The notes under the pieces were generated by a model. That model did no database searches. It was not told where the DNA came from and worked only from the letters and a program-made list of their open reading frames with translations. Of a stretch of DNA of 64,000 nt, positions 36,805 through 44,540 are shown piece by piece (the first letter of the stretch is position 1; every line of letters begins with the position of its first letter). Made by a program: the position numbers and the translations under genes. This stretch comes from Acidisoma silvae (lineage in GTDB: Bacteria > Pseudomonadota > Alphaproteobacteria > Acetobacterales > Acetobacteraceae): NCBI RefSeq assembly GCF_020618775.1, contig NZ_JAESVB010000013.1, positions 1 through 64,000 of the forward strand. Direction: 5' to 3'.

Positions 36805-36918
36805 GGCCATGACAGGAAATTAGTGTTGTTATGCAATTCGAAGCGATGACGAGTCGCGAAAAGGCCGCCGCGCACATTCGGCTGCGTTAGGCACGACCAA
36901 ACCAAGGAAGGGCTGTAC

Positions 36919-38310
36919 GTGACTTATGCAACGACTAATCCTTATACTGGCGAAGTCTTGAAGACCTTCGCGGATGCGACGGATGCCGAGGTCAATCAGG
37001 CGTTGGACGACGCACACGCTGCTTTTCTGGCGTGGAAGAACGTCAGTTTCCCCGACCGCGCGGCGGTGATGCAGCGCGCTGCAGATATCCTGTGCAAGGA
37101 CAGCGAGAGCTTCGCGAATCTCCTGACCATCGAAATGGGGAAGGTCTTCTCCGAGGCCAAGGCCGAAGTCGAGCTATCCGCAAGCATCTTCGAATATTAC
37201 GCCGAGAACGCAGAGAAACTACTCGCATCGGAGAAACTTCCAGTGCGCAGCCCAGCGGAAGGCGAGGCCGTTCTCGTCCACGACCCGCTCGGTGTCCTGC
37301 TGGCGATCGAGCCCTGGAATTTCCCCTACTACCAGATCGCTCGGATCATCGCGCCGCAGCTTTCAGCGGGCAACACCATCTTGCTCAAGCACGCATCCAA
37401 TGTTCCCCAAAGCGCGGCCGCCTTTGAAAAACTGATGCTGGAGGCCGGCCTGCCGAAGGGCGGCTTCAAGAATCTTTATGCGACGCGGTCTCAGATCGAA
37501 CTGATCCTCAATGATCCACGCGTCCATGGCGTCGCCTTGACCGGATCGGAAGGCGCGGGCGCGATCATCGCTGCGCAAGCGGGCAAGGCGCTCAAGAAAT
37601 CCACCATGGAACTCGGCGGCGCGGACGCCTTCGTGGTATTGGCAGATGCCGACATGGAGAAGATCACGAAGTGGGCAGTCTTCGGTCGCCACTGGAACGG
37701 CGGCCAGGTCTGCGTGTCGTCCAAGCGCATGATCATTATCGACGACATTTATGACCAGTTCCTCGAGCGCTACACGGCGGGCGTGGGCGCCCTGCGCGCC
37801 GGTGATCCCTTTGATCCCGCCACAACCCTGGCGCCTCTTTCGTCGCAGGGCGCTGCGGATGAGTTGAAGGATAAGATACGCCAGGCCGTTAGCCACGGGG
37901 CCAAGGCGACCGAGGTTGGACCGCGCGTGCCGAACCAGGGGGCGTTCGTGCAGCCGACGATCCTAACCGATGTCTCCGAGGACAATCCCGCACGCTACTG
38001 GGAGTTTTTCGGACCGGTATCGATGCTCTTCCGCGCCAAGGATGAGGACGACGCCATTCGCATCGCAAACGACTCACCTTACGGCCTGGGTGGATCGGTC
38101 TTTACCTCCAACACCAAGCATGGCGTCGAAGTGGCGCGAAAAATTTCTACAGGCATGGTCTTCGTCAATCACCCGACGATGGTCAAGGCCGACCTGCCTT
38201 TCGGCGGCGTCCGCCGCTCGGGGTATGGTCGCGAATTGCTCGGACTCGGTATCAAGGAATTCGTCAACCACAAGCTCATCGACGTCGTCGATATAGACGC
38301 CGAATTCTGA
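36919..38310 (+). CDS. NAD(P)-dependent aldehyde dehydrogenase, succinate-semialdehyde type
   Basis: The 463-residue enzyme begins at GTG 36919 with AAGGAAGG at 7 nt. It oxidises an aldehyde to an acid with NAD(P). Hallmarks are the cofactor-binding AIEPWNFPYYQIARI, the Glu in STMELGGADAFVV and the catalytic Cys in WNGGQVCVSSKRMII. The opening, YATTNPYTGEVLKTF, and the short length match succinate-semialdehyde dehydrogenases of the GabD1/YneI group. It is divergent from the alcohol dehydrogenase and shares the intergenic FixK box. Together they could carry alcohol to acid or work in opposite directions by redox state. Substrate is inferred by family only. Confidence 0.9.
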   Translation: MTYATTNPYTGEVLKTFADATDAEVNQALDDAHAAFLAWKNVSFPDRAAVMQRAADILCKDSESFANLLTIEMGKVFSEAKAEVELSASIFEYYAENAEKLLASEKLPVRSPAEGEAVLVHDPLGVLLAIEPWNFPYYQIARIIAPQLSAGNTILLKHASNVPQSAAAFEKLMLEAGLPKGGFKNLYATRSQIELILNDPRVHGVALTGSEGAGAIIAAQAGKALKKSTMELGGADAFVVLADADMEKITKWAVFGRHWNGGQVCVSSKRMIIIDDIYDQFLERYTAGVGALRAGDPFDPATTLAPLSSQGAADELKDKIRQAVSHGAKATEVGPRVPNQGAFVQPTILTDVSEDNPARYWEFFGPVSMLFRAKDEDDAIRIANDSPYGLGGSVFTSNTKHGVEVARKISTGMVFVNHPTMVKADLPFGGVRRSGYGRELLGLGIKEFVNHKLIDVVDIDAEF

Positions 38311-38425
38311 TGGCGTCCATTGGACCCCGCGACGCGAGTTGCGCGGAGATCGTGGTTTGATGATGGATCAAGTAGGCTTCATGCCGATCAAAATCGCGGT
38401 CCTCAAGGAGACAAGGGCTGATGAG

Positions 38426-39830
38426 GAGCTATGGCGGAATTTGGGTGATGGGGTGAAGTGAGAGGGCGGCGTATCGTGGCGGGTGAGAAGCCTGCCGAAC
38501 CTCCAGAAGGAGCCGATACGCCTATGGACGACAATAGCAGAATCACCGCGCTGGTGCAGCCGGGATTGATCATAGACCCTCTGACCGAGATTGCCCGTGA
38601 GGGTGCCCGGCGGATGCTGGCCGAAGCCCTGCGGCGAGAGGTCGATGAATTCCTCGCTCTCCATGAGGGCGAACGGCTCGAGGATGGCCGGGCGCGGGTC
38701 GTGCGCCACGGGACTGGGCCGGAACGCGCCATTCAGACGGGCATTGGGCCGATCGCCGTGGCCCGTCCCAAGGTCCGGGACCGGGGACAAGGCGACGCGG
38801 CATCTGGAGAGCGGGTCCAGTTTTCGTCGGCCATTCTGCCGAAATGGGCGCGGCGGACGCGCAGTATCGATGCGCTGCTCCCAGTCCTTTATCTGCGCGG
38901 CGTCTCAATGGGGGACTTCCAGGAGGCGCTGACGGCCCTGCTGGGCAAGGACGCGCCGAACCTGTCGCCCGCGGCGATCAGCCGGCTCACGGCAGGCTGG
39001 CAGGATGAATATGATCGCTGGCAGAAGCGCGACCTTTCCGCCCGGCGGTATGTCTATATCTGGGCCGACGGCATCTATCTGCAGGCCCGGATGGAACCGG
39101 CGGCCGAATGCATCCTCGTGCTGATCGGGGCCACACCGGAAGGCAAGAAGGAGCTCCTGGGTTTTCAGGTGGGCGTCCGGGAAAGCGCCCAAAGCTGGCG
39201 GGAATTGCTGATTGGTCTCAAGGACCGCCGCCTGCACATTGCCCCCGAACTGGCGGTGGGCGATGGGGCGCTCGGCTTCTGGAAGGCCCTGGAGGAAGCC
39301 TTTCCCTCGACCCGGCATCAGCGCTGCTGGTTCCATAAGATCGGCAATGTTCTCAATAAATTCCCCAAGGCCATGATCCCGACGGTCAAATCCGATTTGC
39401 AGGATATCCATCACGCCGAGACCCGGGCGGCGGCGCAGAAGGCCATGGCTCTCTTCACCGATAAATACGGCGCGAAATATCCGGCAGCCACCCAGTGCCT
39501 GCAAAAGGACGCAGAGGCCTTGCTGGCTTTCTATGACTTCCCGGCGGAACACTGGCAGCATTTGCGCACGTCCAATCCCATCGAGAGCGTCTTTGCCACC
39601 GTGCGGCATAGGACCACCCGCACGAAGGGGAGCCTGTCACAGAAGACTGCAATACTGATGGTGTTCACGCTCGTGCAGGCCGCCTCGAAAACCTGGCAGC
39701 GCCTGCACGGCTCAAACCAGTTGCCTCGCCTCATCGAAGGCGTCATCTTCACCAATGGCGTCGCATCCATTGACGCTTCAACTCATCACGCCGCCTGATC
39801 GCGCCCGTCACCCCAATTCACACATAGCTC
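38426..39830 (+). mobile_element. IS256-family element with 8-bp target duplication
   Basis: The imperfect inverted ends begin GAGCTATGGCGGAATTTGGG on the left (38426) and, read inward from 39830, GAGCTATGTGTGAATTGGGG. The target duplication CTGATGAG is present at 38418-38425 and 39831-39838. The element is complete and sits inside the pntA start region. Confidence 0.93.
38524..39798 (+). CDS. IS256-family (mutator-like) transposase
   Basis: From ATG 38524 (AGGAG 11 nt upstream) the protein has 424 residues, the family norm. The catalytic residues lie in YVYIWADGIYLQARM (first Asp), LAVGDGALGFWKALEE (second Asp) and NPIESVFATVRHRTTRTKGS (Glu). The WFHKIGNVLNKFP stretch is the usual block between them. 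There are no interruptions, so it may be active. An earlier GTG/ATG at 38458 would add 22 residues. Confidence 0.92.
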   Translation: MDDNSRITALVQPGLIIDPLTEIAREGARRMLAEALRREVDEFLALHEGERLEDGRARVVRHGTGPERAIQTGIGPIAVARPKVRDRGQGDAASGERVQFSSAILPKWARRTRSIDALLPVLYLRGVSMGDFQEALTALLGKDAPNLSPAAISRLTAGWQDEYDRWQKRDLSARRYVYIWADGIYLQARMEPAAECILVLIGATPEGKKELLGFQVGVRESAQSWRELLIGLKDRRLHIAPELAVGDGALGFWKALEEAFPSTRHQRCWFHKIGNVLNKFPKAMIPTVKSDLQDIHHAETRAAAQKAMALFTDKYGAKYPAATQCLQKDAEALLAFYDFPAEHWQHLRTSNPIESVFATVRHRTTRTKGSLSQKTAILMVFTLVQAASKTWQRLHGSNQLPRLIEGVIFTNGVASIDASTHHAA

Positions 39831-39881
39831 CTGATGAGCGGCGGGTGGCACTCGTGCCCGCCGTCGTCGACAAACTCAACA

Positions 39882-39948
39882 GGCTCTTATTGGGTTCCGG
39901 GGTGGTGGCTCGGGAGGCTTGTACGAGGGCTCGGAGGGTGGGATAAGT
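39882..39948 (+). repeat. Left-end fragment of IS1595, identical to 3500-3566
   Basis: The 67 bp, starting GGCTCTTATTGGGTTCC, match the left end of the IS1595 at 3498-4566 base for base. They end exactly where the IS6 element begins. The right-hand remainder is gone and no matching end exists beyond the IS6. This suggests that an IS1595 copy sat in pntA and was cut by an IS6-mediated deletion. Confidence 0.85.
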
Positions 39949-40785
39949 GGCTCTGGTGCAAACCTTAAGTGATTGATATTGTATCCCTAATTACGCACTG
40001 GATCACAGAGATGACGAAGTCATTTGTCGGCCTTGATGAGCTATTCAAAGGGCGCCACTTTGAACGCGAGATCATTATCCTGTGCGTCCGCTGGTATTTG
40101 CGGTTCAAGCTAAGCTTTCGGGATCTGGTGGAGATGATGGCCGAACGGGGTCTGTCTCTTGCCCATACGACAATCATGCGCTGGGTCCAGGGTTTTGCGC
40201 CGGAATTTGAGCGCCGTTGGAACCGTTTTGCCAGCCAATCAGGGGTTTCTTGGCGCGTTGACGAAACCTATATCAAGATCCGCGGTGTCTGGACGTATCT
40301 TTACCGTGCCGTGGACCGGGAAGGCCGGACCGTCGATTTCAGATTGAGTCGCCGGCGCGATGTAATGGCTGCCAAACTCTTCTTCCGTAAGGCGCTAAAG
40401 ACACAAGGTCGCCCTCCTCGTGTCATTACCCTTGATGGCTATGCCGCCTCTCATAGAGCCGTCCGCGAATTACCTGACGAGAAGGACGTTTGGAAAGATA
40501 CCAAGCTAAGGTCTTCAAAATATCTCAACAACATGATTGAGCAGGATCATCGAAGCGTGAAAGCCAGGATCGGTCCTATGCTCGGCTTCAAGAGATTTAA
40601 ACGGGCAAAAATCACAATCGCCGGTATCGAACTCCTCCACCGTATTCGCAAAAACCAATTCGACCTCAGCAGACTTCAAATTCAGACCAAGTCCGCACCC
40701 GCCCTATGGACTGCTGCGCTTGCCGCATAAAAGCTAGCCAGAACATAACGGAGCACCAACCACTTCAGAAATTTGCACCAGAGCC
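39949..40785 (+). mobile_element. IS6-family element without target duplication
   Basis: The left end GGCTCTGGTGCAAACC (39949) and the right end, ...TTTGCACCAGAGCC (ending 40785), are inverted repeats of the IS6/IS26 type. The flanks (GGATAAGT left, CGTGGTAT right) do not match. This is expected when an IS6 element makes an adjacent deletion by replicative transposition. One intact transposase gene is inside. Confidence 0.9.
40011..40730 (+). CDS. IS6-family transposase
   Basis: The protein has about 239 residues from ATG 40011; 39969 is an alternative start. It opens with LFKGRHFEREIIILCVRWYL and has the DDE core: SWRVDETYIKIRGVWTYLYR (first Asp), VITLDGYAASHRAV (second Asp) and NMIEQDHRSVKARIGPMLGF (Glu region). 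Intact, full length, potentially active. Such elements form cointegrates and deletions, which fits the broken neighbours on both sides. Confidence 0.92.
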   Translation: MTKSFVGLDELFKGRHFEREIIILCVRWYLRFKLSFRDLVEMMAERGLSLAHTTIMRWVQGFAPEFERRWNRFASQSGVSWRVDETYIKIRGVWTYLYRAVDREGRTVDFRLSRRRDVMAAKLFFRKALKTQGRPPRVITLDGYAASHRAVRELPDEKDVWKDTKLRSSKYLNNMIEQDHRSVKARIGPMLGFKRFKRAKITIAGIELLHRIRKNQFDLSRLQIQTKSAPALWTAALAA

Positions 40786-41784
40786 CGTGGTATCGTCACC
40801 TTTATCGACGTCCACCGTGCCAAGCTGAACGCAGCCTTCGGGCTGACCTGGCGGCGCGCACCTGCGCACACCGCAATCCGCTACATTCTTCAGGGCCTTG
40901 ATCCCGTCGCGGTGGAAGCCGTGTTTCGCCGCCATGCCGTCCAACTCCATGCAGCCTGCACCAAGCCCGGCCAGAGCCACATCGCGCTCGATGGCAAAAC
41001 CCTGCGCGGCAGTTTCGACACGTTTCACGACCGGGCGGCGGCTCAGATCCTCAGCGCCTTCGCCACCGACACGGCCTTTGTCCTCGCCCATGTCGACATC
41101 GCCGAGAAATCTAATGAGATCCCCGCGGCCCAGGCCCTGCTGGCCGAACTCGGCGTCGACCCCGCTACCATCGTCACGCTCGATGCGCTGCATTGTCAAA
41201 AAAACTGTTCGAATGCGCAGCCGAAGCCAAAGTCACTCTGATCGTTCAGGTCAAAGACAACCAGCGCACCCTGCTCCAGAACTGCCGCGATATCGCCTCC
41301 GCCAGCAAGCCGCTCACTGTGGACCAAAGCCGCACCCGAGGCCGCAACCGCGACGAGCGCCGCACTGTCAGCGTCTTCGACCTGGTCAATGATCTCGCCG
41401 GCACACCGTGGCAGTTCTACGTTACCACCGTCATCCAGGTCGAGCGGGAGGTGTTTACCCGCAGTGCTGCAACTGGCCTGCTAGGCAGGACGACAGAGAG
41501 CGCCTTCTTCATCTGCAACGCGCCAACCGACGCCAAGCGCGCCGCCGCGGCCATCCGAGCGCACTGGGGTATAGAAAACACCTCGCACTACACCCGCGAC
41601 GTGACCTTGGGTGAGGATAGCTCCCGCATCCGCGCACCAAACCTGGCGTGTTCGCCCGCCTGCGCAGCTTCGCGTTCAACATCAACAAAGCCAACCGCTC
41701 CGGAACCATGAACCAGGATCGCTATCGAGCCGCCCTCGCAGGCATCGAAAACCTTCTTCAGTTCAGAGGCGTGGCGGGGCGTTG
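40786..41784 (+). pseudogene. ISAs1-family transposase, 5' truncated and frameshifted
   Basis: Directly after IS6 the frame enters within the family's N-terminal domain (RAKLNAAFGLTWRRAPAHTA, then SHIALDGKTLRGSFDTFHDR). At about 41195 it meets A-AAA-AAC (zero-frame codons CAA AAA AAC) and needs a -1 shift to continue with KLFECAAEAKVTLIVQVKDN. A second shift at about 41640 restores the C-terminus (RLRSFAFNINKANRSGTM...). The 5' end is missing, so it is dead. The first shift site is a canonical slippery heptamer. Confidence 0.8.
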
Positions 41785-41899
41785 AACAGCCCTGCACGTT
41801 CCTCGCTGGTACGGGGGCGTCGGAGAATCTTGCTTAACAGGCAATATTGCGCAATGCGCAAGTTTGTGGCACGGATCAATTAGCTAGTCAGAGAGCCGA

Positions 41900-43096
41900 A
41901 TGTTGATCCCAAAAGCCCTAGTTTCTGGCGCCAGTCTTGCTGGGCCCGTGGTAGCCTTCTGGCTCCTCCGGGCAGGTTTCGAGGTAACGGTCGTAGAGCA
42001 AGCGCCGGGACCTCGCCGGGGCGGCAACGGAGTGGATATTCGCGCGGAGGCGTTGTCGGTGATCGGTCGCATGGGACTTAGCGCCGCGGTTCGGACGAAG
42101 TCGGTCGTCACGAAAGGTATGCGGTTTGTCGATCGTGATGACCGCCAGCGCGGCCGCATCGACAAGGCAGGTATGGAGAGGATGGTGGGGTCTGAGGATG
42201 TGGAGATCACGCGCGGCGATCTCGCGTCAATACTGTATGAGGCGACCCGGAATGACGTCGAATACGTCTTCGGTGACACCATCAAAGCGCTTGCCCAGGA
42301 CCATAGCGAGGTCGATGTCATGTTTGCGCACGGCCCACCTCGACGCTTCGATCTGCTCGTGGGAGCCGACGGGTTTCATTCAAATGTCCGCCGTCTTGTG
42401 TTCGGGCCGGAAGAGCGCTTCAGCGTATTCAAGAACCACTATTTCGCCACCGCTGGCGCCGATTTCTTCATCGGCGAACCCTATTGGACAACGAATTACA
42501 GCGAGCCTGGTAAGTCGGTATCAGTATTTCGAGACGAGAATGGACGCGGGCAGGTCAATTTCATCTTCCGAAGCCAGCAACCTCTTGTCTACGAATTTCG
42601 TGACACCGCCGGGCAGAAACGTCTGTTGCGCAAAGCGTTTGCAGGTCTTGGCTGGCATGTTCCAGCTCTGCTCGATGCCGCTGAGGCCGCCCCGGACTTC
42701 TATTTCGACGCAATCGGCCAAATGCAGATGCCGTCGTGGTCGAACGGGAGGATCGCCCTGGTAGGGGACGCCGCCTATTGCGCATCGCCAGCGTCAGGAG
42801 CTGGCGCGCTGCTCGCGCTTACGGGCGCATACCGACTTGCAGGAGAATTGGCGGCAGGCGGCGATTTTGAGGCGGCCTTCGCTCGCTACGAAGCTGCTCA
42901 GCGCCCTCTGGTGGCGCGGAAGCAGGCGAATCTCTTCACCGGCATCTCGGTCCCGAGGACGCGGTTGGCCATCGCCGCCCGCAACCTCTTTGTGTCCTCG
43001 CCTCTCGTGCGCCTCGTATCGGGGCCCCAATCGGATAAGGGGGCTCGGCTTAAAGAGTATGCTTTTCCTGGTGACCGACTTACGTCTGCCGAATGA
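41900..43096 (+). CDS. FAD-dependent monooxygenase (PHBH/TetX fold)
   Basis: The 398-residue flavoprotein has the FAD motifs ALVSGASLAGPVVAFWLLRA (GxGxxG-like), the DG motif LLVGADGFHSNVRRLV and GDAAYCASPASGAGALLALT. This class hydroxylates aromatic or polyketide substrates using NAD(P)H and O2. TetX, which inactivates tetracyclines, is one member. The start ATG has GAGAG at 4 nt. It overlaps the next gene, a TetR-type regulator, by 4 bp (ATGA), so the pair forms one operon. It sits between IS elements, so it was probably acquired by transfer. The substrate is unknown. Confidence 0.88.
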   Translation: MLIPKALVSGASLAGPVVAFWLLRAGFEVTVVEQAPGPRRGGNGVDIRAEALSVIGRMGLSAAVRTKSVVTKGMRFVDRDDRQRGRIDKAGMERMVGSEDVEITRGDLASILYEATRNDVEYVFGDTIKALAQDHSEVDVMFAHGPPRRFDLLVGADGFHSNVRRLVFGPEERFSVFKNHYFATAGADFFIGEPYWTTNYSEPGKSVSVFRDENGRGQVNFIFRSQQPLVYEFRDTAGQKRLLRKAFAGLGWHVPALLDAAEAAPDFYFDAIGQMQMPSWSNGRIALVGDAAYCASPASGAGALLALTGAYRLAGELAAGGDFEAAFARYEAAQRPLVARKQANLFTGISVPRTRLAIAARNLFVSSPLVRLVSGPQSDKGARLKEYAFPGDRLTSAE

Positions 43097-43758
43097 CCGC
43101 TGACGAATCACAGATCGGACTGCGCGAGCGTAAAAAACGCGCCATGCGCGCCAGCCTGAGCAACATCGCGCTACGGCTCGCGATGGAACGCGGCGTCGCG
43201 CAGGTTCGCGCCGAGGACATCGCTGCTGAGGCTGGGGTCTCGACGCGCACCTTCAATAACTATTTCCCGAACAAGGAGGCCGCTATTGTCGGTATCGGGG
43301 TAGTTCGCGCCGATCTCTTTTGCATGGCCCTCCGGGCACGGCCCGCCAGCGAAGCACTACAGGATGCAATTTGCGCCGCCGTTCTCGCGCTGTTTGTAGA
43401 TGAGCCTGACCGGGAATGGATTGTCCGCGCACGCCTGATCCGATCCGAGCCGTCTGTTTTTGCTGAGGAACGAAAATCCGACATCGAGATCGAGCAGATG
43501 ATTGCGGCAGAGATCGGTCGGCGGACGGGCGCGGACCCCTCCGTCGATCTCAGCCCACGTCTATCGGCAGCCATGGTCCTGACAGCGATGCGCACGGCCA
43601 TTCAGTTCTGGCTCGACACTCCCGTCGGTGGAACGCTGCGCGAAACGCTTATCGCGACGATGGGGAAGCTCTGTCTGAAGCGAGTGCTCCAACGGGCACC
43701 CGATGGAAAGAAAACCCGAGGTTTAACCGACCAATCCGCAATTCGAAGGCGAGCGTAG
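43093..43758 (+). CDS. TetR-family transcriptional regulator
   Basis: The 221-residue protein carries an N-terminal TetR HTH (about 12-60): GLRERKKRAMRASLSNIALR, DIAAEAGVSTRTFNNYFPNK. The ligand domain is all-helical with no known signature. It overlaps the monooxygenase gene by 4 bp and is very likely its repressor, released by the monooxygenase substrate or product. Confidence 0.88.
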   Translation: MTADESQIGLRERKKRAMRASLSNIALRLAMERGVAQVRAEDIAAEAGVSTRTFNNYFPNKEAAIVGIGVVRADLFCMALRARPASEALQDAICAAVLALFVDEPDREWIVRARLIRSEPSVFAEERKSDIEIEQMIAAEIGRRTGADPSVDLSPRLSAAMVLTAMRTAIQFWLDTPVGGTLRETLIATMGKLCLKRVLQRAPDGKKTRGLTDQSAIRRRA

Positions 43759-43901
43759 GCTCGCTGACGAGGGAGAATCATCAGGTCCTATCGTGGCCGC
43801 CGAGTTGCCGGGCTGGGCGTCGAATGGCATACCGATAACATGCGGCGACGGCGGGCGAATGCCTTACTGACGCGTGTTGGCGCGAAATCGAGCGTCAAGC
43901 T

Positions 43902-44534
43902 TTGATAACGAAGGATCCGGCCGCCTTGACAAACCAGACCGAGGAGTTGGCCGAACGTCGCCATCGCGCGATCTTCGACAGCGCCGTGGACTTCGCCATC
44001 GTGGCGACCGATATTGACGGCAACGTGACAGACTGGAATTTGGGAGCCGAACGGATCTTCGGCCGGTCGGCCGCCGAGATGGTCGGCAAGCCCGCGGACA
44101 TCTTCTTTACGCCCGACGACCGGGCGCAAGGGCGGCCATCCTACGAAATGCGGCAATCCCTCGAGACGGGCCAAGCTCGTGATGAGCACTGGCACCTCCG
44201 CAAGGACGGCAGCCGGTTCTGGGCGTCGGGCGAGATGATGCCTCTCCGTGGTGAGGCCGGCGAACACCTCGGCTATCTGAAAATCGTGCGGGATCACACC
44301 CAGCAGCGCTTGGACATGGAGCAGCAGCGCGCCGACGCCGCGTTCATGCGGGGCGTCCTGGCCGCCTCCGGCGACTGTATCAAGGTGCTGGATCTGGCAG
44401 GCCATCTCCTCTTCATGTCGGAAGGCGGCATGAAAGCCATGGAGGTCCAAGATTTCGAGGCCATCCGCGGCTGCCCGTGGCCGGATTTTTGGCACGGCCA
44501 GAGCAAAGTGGTGTTGAGTTTCACTGAGAGCTGA
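43902..44534 (+). pseudogene. PAS-domain sensor protein truncated by IS21
   Basis: The frame from TTG 43902 has one full PAS domain with PAC (FDSAVDFAIVATDIDGNVTD, NLGAERIFGRSAAEMVGKPA, then GYLKIVRDHTQQRLDMEQQ). A second PAS starts (FMRGVLAASGDCIKVLDLAG). It breaks in mid-domain at the IS21 end (44512); the last residues (VLSFTES) are read from the IS. The missing part would be a kinase or GGDEF-type output. The sequence after the IS21 (48609) does not continue it. The start is weak, without a clear ribosome binding site. Confidence 0.75.
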
Positions 44535-44540
44535 CCCGGA

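Larger units (their letters stand above)
38381..39881 (+). pseudogene. pntA: pntA (NAD(P) transhydrogenase alpha), 5' remnant split by IS256 and cut by IS1595
   Basis: The ATG at 38381 starts PIKIAVLKETRADE, the highly conserved PntA N-terminus. An IS256 element interrupts it at 38426. On the other side, at 39831, the same frame continues as DERRVALVPAVVDKLNR before an IS1595 end begins at 39882. The rest of pntA is absent. Two independent insertions and a later deletion are needed to explain this. The remaining transhydrogenase genes (pntB etc.) are not in the window. Confidence 0.85.

Noticed and set aside
36728-36877. N-terminal 50-residue extension of the alcohol dehydrogenase
   Set aside because: It runs through the FixK box and promoter; the ATG at 36727 has AGGAG and begins the family sequence.
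38357-38371. TTGATGATGGATCAA before pntA as a FixK box
   Set aside because: The half-sites are separated by 5 bases, not 4, so FixK/FNR would not fit the normal spacing.
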